From Pseudomonas sp. PDM14 (lineage in GTDB: Bacteria > Pseudomonadota > Gammaproteobacteria > Pseudomonadales > Pseudomonadaceae), in assembly GCF_014851905.1 (NCBI RefSeq), contig NZ_JACVAQ010000001.1, positions 2,046,001 through 2,110,000 on the forward strand: a stretch of 64,000 bases of DNA. Reading direction: 5' to 3'. The notes under the pieces are model-generated. The model saw nothing but the letters and a program-made list of their open reading frames with translations, was not told where the DNA came from and made no database searches. Shown here in pieces: positions 37,501 through 45,994 of this stretch. The first letter of the stretch is position 1. Every line of letters begins with the position of its first letter. The translations under genes and the position numbers were made by a program.

Positions 37501-38078
37501 AGGCCAACGGCGTGGCCGACGCCTTCGTCGAGCGCTATCTCAAGGACTTCGTCAGCGACAGCGACGGCGGCTATCAGCTGCGGCGCATGGACGGCCGGGT
37601 CCTGCCGTTGTCGGCGGATTTCCTTACGCAGATGAACCACACCCAGACCATCCGCCGCAGCTTCTTCGCCGAGAACCCGGCGGAGCCACTGGTGCTGTTC
37701 AAGCTGGAGCCGTTTGCCCTCGACTACAGCCTCAACCGCGCTGACTTCCGTGTCGGCGGCCAGCAGATGGAATACCGTCATGGCCCCATCGTCGCCACCG
37801 CGTTCCGCTGGCCCAGCGAAGGCGACAGCGAAAGCAGCAGCCTGGTCCTCGAGGAACAGGGCGGGCGGCGTGTCGGTATCGAGAAGAACAGCGGGCCCTG
37901 GTCGCTGTTCCGCCTGCTCGACCTGATGCAGGTGGAGAACCACAGCGGCCGCGACGTGCTGCTGCTCAAGGCCAACCTCAACGGCTTGCAGGCCAAGTAC
38001 CTGTTGCACAGCCAGCGCTCGCCCAATCCCTTCGATGTCGCCCTGCTGCGCGACTTCAAGCTGCCGGCGGCGCTCTGA
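34551..38078 (+). CDS. tssM: T6SS inner-membrane protein TssM (IcmF)
   Basis: A 1175-aa TssM, the scaffold of the T6SS membrane complex. Two N-terminal membrane helices (about 17-40 and 51-72) precede a cytoplasmic NTPase-like domain with an intact Walker A, GPEGSGKT at residues 138-145, and the DTAGRYL segment near 187. A third helix (about 445-468) leads into the large periplasmic region that contacts TssJ at its C-terminal end. Intact reading frame. The TGA overlaps the ATG of the phosphatase gene by 1 bp. Confidence 0.95.
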   Translation: MKDFLKKTAVLFRQTWVWSLCLVLVATLLVWFVGPLLAVAEHKFWAPTESRLISISLLFLVWGLAMVFVGWRAGVRRKREADDIDAQERLRRDGLIGDEQAELRSRFKQALRTLRTSSLYRGRSERWRNELPWYLLLGPEGSGKTSLLDFSGLDFPLSGDTERMTRNVGGTRYCDWYFADHAVLLDTAGRYLTQPDAAVDGSAWHTLLRLLGKRRSRPLNGVLVSIPVDTLLYANELELETFARQVRQRLHELHAELRVEVPVYLVLSKADKVIGFDEFFDQLSREESDQVLGASFRKEQQGTDAAVVRQEFEELLRRLNSQVILRIHQERDTQRRGRILDFPHQLGQLGERLCLLVELAFSGNRYQRASQLRGFYLTSAPHLQDSLEPSTAEIGRHLGLAGSTLPTYRSGRARFIHQLLSRVIFPEAELAGLDDQELRRIDWRQRAFYAGAAACLVLCGLLWGTAYSANHARLEQLRDLALQLTRKAEGLGSQDDAQQALPLLDDSYAATQVFAPAMAASPLERGGLYQGPQVQPQLAAAYRRSLEQELLPRVARQLEAQIRANRDDRELLLGSLRAYLMLNLQERREATFLQEWMAADWSLRYAGDDSTQKGLSRHFQRLLAEPFSAYPLNEPLVAEARQILRSESLAKVVYRMLRDEARSLPDHRLAQALGGQATLFLGSDYVIPGLYTQKGYQQFFITQGFGLVRGLLSDNWVLGEGNDLSERDLGRLMVELEQLYFRDYANHWGDAIAQLGLEPIGNTAQGIVQLTALTAANSPLLQVLVEVRDNTRFDQLASAADQLDEHTEQADFRLGKKGQLAAAAAGKGLDAVAKSLPDTARRALQRRFEPLHRLLDDNSGAGPELAATLQALDALQLQLNGIGHASAPQQAAFEMAKARMAGQPDAINRVRSNAARLPQPVGNWLTLIADDSWQLVLGDAYGYLNKRYHNELYAFYKTSLRKRYPFSAKSDSDVAIADFREFFKANGVADAFVERYLKDFVSDSDGGYQLRRMDGRVLPLSADFLTQMNHTQTIRRSFFAENPAEPLVLFKLEPFALDYSLNRADFRVGGQQMEYRHGPIVATAFRWPSEGDSESSSLVLEEQGGRRVGIEKNSGPWSLFRLLDLMQVENHSGRDVLLLKANLNGLQAKYLLHSQRSPNPFDVALLRDFKLPAAL

Positions 38079-38809
38079 TGCAGGTTCGTCAACGCCTCTG
38101 GCACAGCGCCGCGCGCACCGATACCGGCAAGGTGCGCGCGCGCAACGAGGATGCCTTTCTCGACCTGCCGCAACAGGGCCTGTGGGTGGTTGCCGATGGC
38201 ATGGGCGGGCACCAGAGCGGCGACCTGGCCAGCCGCCTGATCGTCGAAAGCCTGGCCGAGCTGCCTGCCGATGGTGATTTCGATGACCGCCTGGAAGCGT
38301 TGCGCCAGTGCCTGCATCGGCTCAACCGACACCTCTGCCTGGGCCTGACACTGACCAGCGAAACGCCGGATCTGCTGGTCGGCAGCACGGTGGTGGCGCT
38401 GCTCGCCGAAAGCAGCCGCGTGGTCTGCGTCTGGGTCGGCGACAGCCGCTGTTACCTGCTGCGCGGGCGCCAGTTGTTCCAGCTCAGCCGCGACCATTCG
38501 CTGCAACAGCAACTAATCACCGAACGTGGACTGAGTGCGGCAGAGGCCGCCAATCATCCCGGCGCCCAGGCACTGACCCGGGCGATTGGCGCCAGCGAAG
38601 ACCTGCAGTTGGACATCCTCGAACTGGAAAGTCTGCCCGGCGACGTGTTTCTGCTGTGCAGCGACGGCCTCTACCAAGAGCTCGACCACAACGAACTGAG
38701 CGCCGCGCTGTTGCGGCCCAGCCCGCTGCTGGCCCTGCAGCGTCTGTTCGACGTCGCCTTGCAGGGCAGTGCCCGCGACAACCTCAGCGCTGTGGTGATC
38801 AACCGATGA
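38078..38809 (+). CDS. stp1: PP2C-family serine/threonine protein phosphatase (Stp1-like)
   Basis: A 243-aa metal-dependent PP2C phosphatase. Metal-binding signatures are present: VRARNEDAF (residues about 19-27), VVADGMGGHQSGD (37-49), WVGDSRCYLLR and the C-terminal LCSDGLY and DNLSAVVI segments. It would remove phosphates placed by the neighbouring kinase and so oppose activation of secretion. It overlaps both tssM (1 bp) and the kinase gene (4 bp). Same position as stp1 in the P. aeruginosa H2-T6SS. Confidence 0.93.
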   Translation: MQVRQRLWHSAARTDTGKVRARNEDAFLDLPQQGLWVVADGMGGHQSGDLASRLIVESLAELPADGDFDDRLEALRQCLHRLNRHLCLGLTLTSETPDLLVGSTVVALLAESSRVVCVWVGDSRCYLLRGRQLFQLSRDHSLQQQLITERGLSAAEAANHPGAQALTRAIGASEDLQLDILELESLPGDVFLLCSDGLYQELDHNELSAALLRPSPLLALQRLFDVALQGSARDNLSAVVINR

Positions 38810-39768
38810 GCAATGCGCCACTCGCGGCCCGCGAAGCTGCCGACCTGACGACCATGGCTGAGCGCTCGCCACGGACCTCCCGCCCCCTGCCCAAGGACCT
38901 GCCCGAGGTGCTGTGCGGGCGCTATCGCATCGAGCGACTGCTCGGTGTCGGTGGCATGGGCGCGGTGTACCGGGCGCGCGATCTGTTGCGCGAGCAGTTC
39001 GGCGAGCCACAGCCCTGCGTGGCGCTGAAGATCCTCAGCGAAGACTTCGCCGAATACCCGGATGCCAGCGCGCTGCTCTACAGCGAGTTCGCCCTGACGG
39101 CGCGCCTCAACCAGCGCCATCTGGTGCGCTTCTACAGTTTCGAGATCGACCACGACAGTCAGCGTGCCTTCATCACCATGGAGCTGCTCGGCGGCTGCAC
39201 ATTGGACAACGTGCTGCTGCAATACCCCAGCGGCCTGCCCTGGCCACAAGCGCGCCTGGTCGCGCTCAGCCTGCTCGAAGCGCTGCAGCATGCCCATGGC
39301 CAGGGCGTGCTGCACGGCGACCTCAAGCCGAGCAATCTGATGCTCGGCGATGACGACGTACGCCTGTTCGATTTCGGCCTGGGCCAAGCCCGCGAAGGCT
39401 TTCTCAGCGGCCTGCCGCGCCTGGCACGCCAACGCTTCGCCGCCTGGACGGCGCGCTACGCCGCCCCCGAGCTGCTCGACGGCGCCCCGCTCAGCGCGAC
39501 TGCCGATGTCTACGCGGTGGCCTGCGTGATCTACGAGCTGTGCAGCGGCCAACACCCTTTCCGCCGACAGAGCGCCAAACAGGCCAAGGCGATGGAGTTG
39601 CCGCTGCACGCCCCTGCCGATCTGCCCCGTGCCGCCTGGCTGGCGCTACGCGCTGCGCTGGCTTTCGATCCCGCTCAGCGCGGCAGCCTGCCAGACCTGT
39701 TGCAGGCCTTTCGCCAACCCCGTGCTTCGCGACTGCCGCAGTGGCTGCGCCGCAGGCCCGCCCTCTGA
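38806..39768 (+). CDS. stk1: Hanks-type serine/threonine protein kinase (Stk1-like)
   Basis: A 320-aa soluble eukaryotic-like kinase with no transmembrane helix or periplasmic sensor domain, unlike PpkA of the H1-T6SS. The glycine loop GVGGMG is at residues 47-52, the ATP-binding lysine in VALKIL at about 75, the catalytic loop HGDLKPSN at 170-177 (HGD instead of the usual HRD), DFG at 189-191 and AAPELL in the activation segment. It forms a switch with the phosphatase and the FHA protein of the same operon. Homologous in place to stk1 of HSI-II. Confidence 0.93.
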   Translation: MSNAPLAAREAADLTTMAERSPRTSRPLPKDLPEVLCGRYRIERLLGVGGMGAVYRARDLLREQFGEPQPCVALKILSEDFAEYPDASALLYSEFALTARLNQRHLVRFYSFEIDHDSQRAFITMELLGGCTLDNVLLQYPSGLPWPQARLVALSLLEALQHAHGQGVLHGDLKPSNLMLGDDDVRLFDFGLGQAREGFLSGLPRLARQRFAAWTARYAAPELLDGAPLSATADVYAVACVIYELCSGQHPFRRQSAKQAKAMELPLHAPADLPRAAWLALRAALAFDPAQRGSLPDLLQAFRQPRASRLPQWLRRRPAL

Positions 39769-39781
39769 CAAGGACGTCAGC

Positions 39782-41938
39782 ATGTTCAATTCCGCCAACC
39801 AGACCCACTTCAGCCTGACCCTGGACAGTCTCGAACACGACCTGCAGGTGCTCCAGTTCAAGGGCCGTGAAGCCCTCGACCAACCCTACAGATTCGAGGT
39901 CGACGTGATCAGTGAACGCGCCGATCTGGACCTGCAGGCGCTACTCGGTCAGGCGGCATTTCTCGCCTTCGACCCAGGCGGCAGCGGCATCCATGGCCTG
40001 GTGCATGCCGCTGCCCAGGGTGAATCGGGCAAGCGCCTGACCTGCTACTGCCTGACGCTGCAGCCCAGGCTGGCCTGGCTGGCGCAGCGCTATAACCAGC
40101 GCATCTTCCAGCACCTGAGCGTGCCGCAGATCATCGCCAGGGTGCTGGAAGAACACGGCATCCTCGCTGGCAGCTACCGCTTCCAGCTCGGTCCGACGGT
40201 TTATCCACAACGCGACTACTGCGTGCAGTACGACGAGACGGACCTGCACTTCGTCCAGCGCTTGTGCGAGGAAGAAGGCCTGCATTACCACTTCGAACAC
40301 AGCGGCCAGGGTCATGTGCTGGTATTCGGCGACGACCAGACCAGCTTCCCGCGCCTGGGCCAACCCACGGCCTATGTGCAGGACAGTGGCCTGGTCGCCG
40401 ACGAGCCGGTGATCAAGCGCTTCGGCCTGCGCCTGGCCACCCGCACCAGCCGCGTCACCCGCCGCGACTACGACTTCGAGAAACCGCGCCTGCTCCTCGA
40501 AGCCGGTGCCAAGAGTGAATTCAAACCCGACCTGGAAGACTACGACTACCCCGGCCGCTACACCGACCGCGGCCGCGGCAAGCACCTCAGCCAGCGCGCG
40601 CTGGAACGCCATCGCGCCGATTACCAACTGGCCGAAGGCCACAGCGACCAGCTCAAACTGGTCAGCGGCCATCTGCTGGAAATTTCCGACCATCCGAAGC
40701 GAGCCTGGAACGACCTGTGGTTGCTGCAGGAGGTGATCCACGAAGGCAAGCAGCCGCAGGTGCTGGAAGAAGCGGTAACCAGCTTCCTCGAAGGACAACT
40801 CCCCTCTCCCCCCGGACAAATGGGCAGGACAGCCGATTTAGGCAGCGCTGGCTGGCCGCAGGCCGAGCCACAGGGACGTGGCGAGTCCAGAGGGGCCGGG
40901 GGTGAGGGTGCGCCAGGAAACTCCGAAGATTTCCACCAAGGCTACCGCAACCGATTCACCGCCACCCCCTGGCAGCAGGTCTATCGCCCTGCCCTGAAAC
41001 ACCACAAACCCCGGGTGCTGGGCAGCCAGACAGCTGTGGTCACCGGTCCGCCCGGGGAGGAAATCCACTGCGACCAACACGGCCGGATCAAGGTGCAGTT
41101 CCACTGGGACCGTGAAGGCAACGCCGACGACAGGAGCAGTTGCTGGCTGCGCGTGTCCTCCAGCTGGGCCGGCGACCGCTACGGCGGCATCGCCATCCCA
41201 CGGGTCGGCATGGAAGTGCTGGTCACCTTCCTCGAAGGTGATCCCGACCAGCCGCTGGTGACCGGTTGCCTGTACCACACCGAACACGTGGTCCCCTACG
41301 ATTTACCGGCCAACATGACCCGCAGCGTATTTAAAACCCTCAGCTCACCCGGCGGTGGCGGCTACAACGAACTGCGCATCGAGGACCGCACGGGCCAGGA
41401 ACAGATCTATGTGCACGCGCAGAAAGACTGGGACGAGAACATCGAGCACGACCAGAAAATCCGCGTTGGCCACGAGCGCCACACTACGGTGGAAGCCAAC
41501 AGCTACACCGAGCTGCAAGCCGAGGAACACCGCACCACCCACGCCGACCGCAGGGTGGAGGTGCGCACCGATGATCACCTCACCGTTGTGCACAACCAGC
41601 ATCTCCAACTCGGCACTGCCCAACTAACCGAAACCGGTCGGGAAATCCACCTCAAGGCCGGGCAGAAACTGGTCATCGAAGCCGGCCTAGAGATCACCCT
41701 CAAGGCGGGCGGCAGCTTTATCAAACTAGATCCGAGCGGCATCACCCTGGTGGGTCCGCTGGCCAGGATCAACGCCGGTGGAGCGCCGGGTGTTGGTTCG
41801 GGTATCGCGATCAAGCCACCGGTACTACCGGGCGCAGCGGATGCGGATAAGGCGGGGAATTTGTTGGATGGAGGCCTAGGAAACAGTCTGAGCAACCTAA
41901 AACAGCAACCGAAGCGGATGCTCAACTTCTCCAGCTAA
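39782..41938 (+). CDS. vgrG: T6SS spike protein VgrG
   Basis: A 718-aa trimeric spike protein. Residues about 1-335 are the gp27-like hub (FRFEVDVISE-like start, CVQYDETDLHFVQRLCEEEGLHYHFEH), about 405-490 the gp5-like OB domain (GPPGEEIHCDQHGRIKVQFHWDR, then SSWAGDRYGG and RVGMEVLVTFLEGDPDQP), and about 500-690 the beta-helix needle with a repetitive histidine-rich stretch. No C-terminal toxin domain follows, so cargo is carried separately. Unusual: about 40 extra residues rich in Gly, Pro and Arg (about 339-380) are encoded by repeat-like DNA. The ATG at 39782 is preceded by AAGGA. The effector gene lies 61 bp downstream. Confidence 0.95.
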   Translation: MFNSANQTHFSLTLDSLEHDLQVLQFKGREALDQPYRFEVDVISERADLDLQALLGQAAFLAFDPGGSGIHGLVHAAAQGESGKRLTCYCLTLQPRLAWLAQRYNQRIFQHLSVPQIIARVLEEHGILAGSYRFQLGPTVYPQRDYCVQYDETDLHFVQRLCEEEGLHYHFEHSGQGHVLVFGDDQTSFPRLGQPTAYVQDSGLVADEPVIKRFGLRLATRTSRVTRRDYDFEKPRLLLEAGAKSEFKPDLEDYDYPGRYTDRGRGKHLSQRALERHRADYQLAEGHSDQLKLVSGHLLEISDHPKRAWNDLWLLQEVIHEGKQPQVLEEAVTSFLEGQLPSPPGQMGRTADLGSAGWPQAEPQGRGESRGAGGEGAPGNSEDFHQGYRNRFTATPWQQVYRPALKHHKPRVLGSQTAVVTGPPGEEIHCDQHGRIKVQFHWDREGNADDRSSCWLRVSSSWAGDRYGGIAIPRVGMEVLVTFLEGDPDQPLVTGCLYHTEHVVPYDLPANMTRSVFKTLSSPGGGGYNELRIEDRTGQEQIYVHAQKDWDENIEHDQKIRVGHERHTTVEANSYTELQAEEHRTTHADRRVEVRTDDHLTVVHNQHLQLGTAQLTETGREIHLKAGQKLVIEAGLEITLKAGGSFIKLDPSGITLVGPLARINAGGAPGVGSGIAIKPPVLPGAADADKAGNLLDGGLGNSLSNLKQQPKRMLNFSS
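40796..40920. repeat. Repeat-like palindromic element inserted in frame within vgrG
   Basis: The ends form an imperfect inverted repeat: CCCCTCTCCCCCCGG (40801-40815) against CCGGGGGTGAGGG (40896-40908), a type of sequence common in proteobacterial intergenic repeats and similar to the palindrome at 4068-4089. The length keeps the vgrG reading frame open. GGACAA occurs at both 40793-40798 and 40814-40819. Confidence 0.5.
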
Positions 41939-41999
41939 TCAGGACCAGGCATGCGGCTAACCAACATGCCACCAAGGAACGGAATCGGGTCAAATCACC

Positions 42000-44900
42000 A
42001 TGGCAGAACACAAACCAATCAACTGGGCATTTCCATTCAAGCTCAAGGGCGCCGACGGAACGGCTAGCAAGGACATCGCCAACCCCGAGATTTACTACGC
42101 GGCTCTGGCTCAGGCCAAAGATGGTTTCTATCCGATGGGGGCAAGCGGCAACTGGCACGGCGGCGTGCATTTCGATGAGGCGACAGGAGCTGTGCTCGAT
42201 CAATCGGACGTACGCTGCATCGCCGATGGCGAAGTGATCGCCTATCGCATCGACGAGCACTATCCCGCCACCCAATATGGAGAGGGTCCAACAGCGGTAC
42301 TCCTGCCCTTCTCCACCGGCTTTGTACTGGTCAAACACCGCCTGGAATTGCCACCAAAACCCGTTGAGCAAGCCACAGAGGCAGTCGCCTGTGCTCCAGT
42401 ACTAACCTTTTACAGCCTGTATATGCACCTGCAAGATTGGGCTAGTTACCAAGCCCAACCTGCCTTGCCGCGCCCCAGCTTCTGGGCTGACGGACTGTGC
42501 AAAGTAAAGGCAGACGCTCCCGACAAGTTGCTAGGTTTGAATGTGCGGGCCCACTACAAGGTCCCCTCTACCGATCCACATCGTTCAGAGTACGAGAATA
42601 TCCTGGCGACACTGCCGCGCGGCACCATCGTCGAGGCGGCTGACGGGCCTGATAACGAGCATGCCGGCTGGCTGAAACTGGCCAGCATCGGCCCAGCCAT
42701 TGCAGGACTGGAGCCAGGAAACTGCTGGGCTTACAAGGATGAAATGAAAAGCCTGGGTAGCAATCGCTACCTCATCAGTGAGGGCGCCAAAGATCCCATC
42801 GCGCCAGTTCAGCAAGGCTTGAATGTGCGCTCGGCAACTGTACACGGTGACATCCTCGCCCTGCTGCCTAGAGGCACACAACTACGTATCAGCAACGAAG
42901 GGGCAGCCGGTAAATACCGCAAGCTGGTGGGAATTGTCAGCGGCACAGCTGTCCCCCCGCTTCCCGCAGACAGCAGCGGCAATCTCCCGGGTTTTGTCTG
43001 GCTTGACTCACTGGAGATCACCCATGAACCCAAAGCCCACGACGGCAGCGTGGTGGTGCTGGATCAACCCGTAGCGATCAAGGCGGGTGAGCTCATCGGC
43101 CATATCGGCCAGTACCAGAATATCGACGACAGCAGCCCCCGATCGATGCTGCACCTGGAGGTATTCAGCTGTGATGACGTACCAGCTTTTATCAGCCAGA
43201 GCAGAGTATGGACAGAAGGCTTGCCCGCAGAACAGAAGACTCTGATCAAGATTCACAAAGGATCTACGGTCATCCAGCCCATAGCAGCAGATAGCCAGAT
43301 CGCGAGTGGCGCTGACGCGAAAACCGCGGCCGACTCTCCAACTGAAGGTTGCTGGGCCAAGGTACAGCCGTACGTCATATTGAAGGTCAACAAGAGCGAC
43401 CTAGGTACCTATGGCAGCAAGCAGTACCCGTTAGATGCCAGCCAAAAAAACACCATCGCCGGCGCACACGGTATTGATGTAAGCGAACTGCCAGATCAGG
43501 TCGACTTCCTGATGGAAACCTATCTGGCTGATGGTACTGATCCACAGCCCTACGTCAGTGGGAGCATTTCCCCCGGACGCCCAATGCGCAAGATTGGAGT
43601 GAAGCTGAATACCCCTGTTTGGGTTAAGCGCAGCGCACTCAATGCTCAGGGTCAGCGTGCCAGTACCAGCAGTACTCTGGATGCGTGGAATAGCTTTCCC
43701 CTGAGCCAGGCAACAGATGGCCCCGCGTGCGGCTTCGAACGCATCCTCAGCAAAGCCTCCTGGAACGATCTCAGCACCGCCCACAAGGCCGTCGACGCGA
43801 ATACCGAGAAAACCCGTTGGTGGTACGTGACTGTCGCCAACACCGCCGGGCATGAAATCTCCGGCTGGGTACCCGAGGCCGACCTCATCGTTACTGAGCA
43901 TTCCCCCTGGGAATGGCCTGGCTTCAGCCAGATAGAGGACGCAACATCCATTGTCGGCCAGCAGGCGCAAACCCTAGGCGCGCAAGGGGCCCTCTCAACC
44001 GAAGAAACCCAGAGCTACGCAGCACAAATCGATGAAGCCGAACGCGGGGCGCTGTTCAAACAGCTATTTGAAATAATCGATCAGCCTGACGCTGCTGGCG
44101 TGCGCGATAAAAAACTCACTCCTGCCGAAATCAAAAAAGCTCTCAGCAAGCCTTGGCTGGCCCAACAGCTCTCTTTGCTTATCACTCACTACGAGAGCGA
44201 GTGGCTCTCGAACTCTGCCAAATGGAATGAGCTTGATCCGTTAATGTCACACACTCCCGGAGAACCAAATCTAGACTGGGAGAAAGAGAAACAGCGAATT
44301 GAAAAGCTGAGTTGGTGGGTAGAGTTGGCAGATAGGCAGAGGCTAAATGCTAATGGGAAGGTGTGGCACTTTAACCCTATCGTAATTTCAACTAATTTCC
44401 GCACAAATAAAAATAAGAAAGTCACCGTAGAAATGTTGCGAACAATATGGACTAGCACTTTTGTTTCTGATGAAACCCTACAAGAATTAGCCGACAATCT
44501 AAATCCATACTTGGAAGAATACAAACTCAACACGATGTATCGTCTATCTCACTTTTTTGCACAAGTTAGAACTGAGGTAGGTTTAAAATTCAGCCTAACG
44601 GAATCATTTAACTACGCGCCGGCTGGCTTGATATCTACATTTAGCTACTTCTTACACCATCCGGCTGAAGCACATGATTATGGAAGATCGAGCCAACATC
44701 CAGCAAACCAAGAAGCAATAGCGAATCGAGCCTATAACGGTGTCAACGGAAACGTTTCACTTGGTAATGGAAGTATTGAAAGCGGAGATGGCTGGAAATA
44801 CAAAGGTAGAGGCCTTAAACAGACTACAGGTAAATTTAACTATTCTGACTTTCACAATAAGTATTCATTGCTTTGGCCAGGTGAGAATGTCAATTTTGTA

Positions 44901-45128
44901 GAAAATCCAGAACTACTAGGAGAGATGTTTTACGGCATAAGAGCGGGGGTATTTTTCTGGCTGCGCTACAATTTATATGAAATTGCCGACACCACCACCT
45001 CAGAAAACATAGACACAAAAACTAATGCAGTAACTGCAATAATAAATCAGTACACAAGCAGCTACGGTGAAAGGCGCGAGCACATGAACAACATTATAAA
45101 TAATGGTACTTTCAAGGAATTCAATTAA
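42000..45128 (+). CDS. T6SS peptidoglycan-hydrolase effector, M23-like plus GH19 lysozyme (TseP-like)
   Basis: A 1042-aa cytoplasmic-type protein (no signal peptide) directly downstream of vgrG. Residues about 40-150 and 350-395 together resemble an M23 metallopeptidase core: WHGGVHFDE (52-60), IADGEVIAYR, YSLYMHLQD (138-146), then KAGELIGHIGQY (361-372) and MLHLEVFSC (383-391). Two SH3-like segments beginning GLNVR (179 and 273) lie between. The C-terminus (about 840-1000) is a GH19 chitinase/lysozyme-like domain: HFFAQVRTEVG with the catalytic glutamate at 859, NRAYNGVNGN, and GDGWKYKGRGLKQTTGKFNY (929-948). This architecture recalls Aeromonas TseP, a dual amidase-lysozyme. The 3' quarter is AT-rich. 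It overlaps its putative immunity gene by 1 bp. Confidence 0.8.
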   Translation: MAEHKPINWAFPFKLKGADGTASKDIANPEIYYAALAQAKDGFYPMGASGNWHGGVHFDEATGAVLDQSDVRCIADGEVIAYRIDEHYPATQYGEGPTAVLLPFSTGFVLVKHRLELPPKPVEQATEAVACAPVLTFYSLYMHLQDWASYQAQPALPRPSFWADGLCKVKADAPDKLLGLNVRAHYKVPSTDPHRSEYENILATLPRGTIVEAADGPDNEHAGWLKLASIGPAIAGLEPGNCWAYKDEMKSLGSNRYLISEGAKDPIAPVQQGLNVRSATVHGDILALLPRGTQLRISNEGAAGKYRKLVGIVSGTAVPPLPADSSGNLPGFVWLDSLEITHEPKAHDGSVVVLDQPVAIKAGELIGHIGQYQNIDDSSPRSMLHLEVFSCDDVPAFISQSRVWTEGLPAEQKTLIKIHKGSTVIQPIAADSQIASGADAKTAADSPTEGCWAKVQPYVILKVNKSDLGTYGSKQYPLDASQKNTIAGAHGIDVSELPDQVDFLMETYLADGTDPQPYVSGSISPGRPMRKIGVKLNTPVWVKRSALNAQGQRASTSSTLDAWNSFPLSQATDGPACGFERILSKASWNDLSTAHKAVDANTEKTRWWYVTVANTAGHEISGWVPEADLIVTEHSPWEWPGFSQIEDATSIVGQQAQTLGAQGALSTEETQSYAAQIDEAERGALFKQLFEIIDQPDAAGVRDKKLTPAEIKKALSKPWLAQQLSLLITHYESEWLSNSAKWNELDPLMSHTPGEPNLDWEKEKQRIEKLSWWVELADRQRLNANGKVWHFNPIVISTNFRTNKNKKVTVEMLRTIWTSTFVSDETLQELADNLNPYLEEYKLNTMYRLSHFFAQVRTEVGLKFSLTESFNYAPAGLISTFSYFLHHPAEAHDYGRSSQHPANQEAIANRAYNGVNGNVSLGNGSIESGDGWKYKGRGLKQTTGKFNYSDFHNKYSLLWPGENVNFVENPELLGEMFYGIRAGVFFWLRYNLYEIADTTTSENIDTKTNAVTAIINQYTSSYGERREHMNNIINNGTFKEFN

Positions 45129-45916
45129 TGGCACGCCACTTTATTTTTTTTATAACTTCTTTATTTTGCACAAGCGCATTCTCTTGTTTCAATACAGACC
45201 CGGCCCTAGCTGAATTGAAAAGAAATATACAAATAACTCTTGGATCCGAAAACATACAAGGCGATATTGATTTTTTGATAATACCGCCCAACTGCAAGAT
45301 CTGGCCTTCCCAAAATGGTAAATCCGTGCTGTTACAGCCCTACGGCCACACAAAGAAAATTGGGGAGTCAGAAGAAAACTATCTCGGCATGGCCATCGCC
45401 ATTGTCAACTCTAAAACAGGAGCTATAGAAAGCCTAGTCAACGAAACTAAAATAGTGACGATAGATGCTATTGAACCAAAGTCACTATCTATTGACACGG
45501 CAACATACAGAATATCTCCCGAGGAAATTGCATTCGGCGTAAGAATTTTTCAACAAAATCAATCTAGAGCAAACCCATTCCAAGAAGAATTCATAAATCT
45601 GTATGTTCCAAAAAACCAAAAAATAGAGAAGGTAGTCAGTGGGCTCGTGACCTCAACTTATAATGGTGAAGGGGATGGATTTTGTGGTTTTAAAGGGGAA
45701 AATAAATATTCAACTATAGCCATTTCCCCAAAAATAAAAAATAAAAAGAACAAACTGATCGTAACTATAAAAACCAAAGAAATTTTAGCTTATGACAAAC
45801 AAGGGGCATGCATAGAACTCAACAAATACATTAACAGCCGCAAATTCACCATTCAATACAACGGCAAGCAATATGAAATACCTACAGAACTAAAATCAAT
45901 ATCAACAACTTATTGA
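45128..45916 (+). CDS. Exported putative immunity protein (TsiP-like position)
   Basis: A 262-aa protein with an N-terminal signal peptide (residues about 1-19, hydrophobic run FIFFITSLFCTSAFS) and four cysteines in the mature part, fitting a periplasmic disulfide-bonded protein. No family was recognised. Its ATG overlaps the stop of the peptidoglycan-hydrolase effector gene, and it shares that gene's strongly AT-rich 3' composition. A periplasmic location is what is required to protect the cell wall from that effector, so an immunity function is likely (inference from context). Confidence 0.65.
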   Translation: MARHFIFFITSLFCTSAFSCFNTDPALAELKRNIQITLGSENIQGDIDFLIIPPNCKIWPSQNGKSVLLQPYGHTKKIGESEENYLGMAIAIVNSKTGAIESLVNETKIVTIDAIEPKSLSIDTATYRISPEEIAFGVRIFQQNQSRANPFQEEFINLYVPKNQKIEKVVSGLVTSTYNGEGDGFCGFKGENKYSTIAISPKIKNKKNKLIVTIKTKEILAYDKQGACIELNKYINSRKFTIQYNGKQYEIPTELKSISTTY

Positions 45917-45994
45917 GTAAGCACGTAAATCCAAATACGTTGAAGATTCTCTGCTTAATTTATTTATCGCGGAGTGACGAAACCAGAGCACAAT

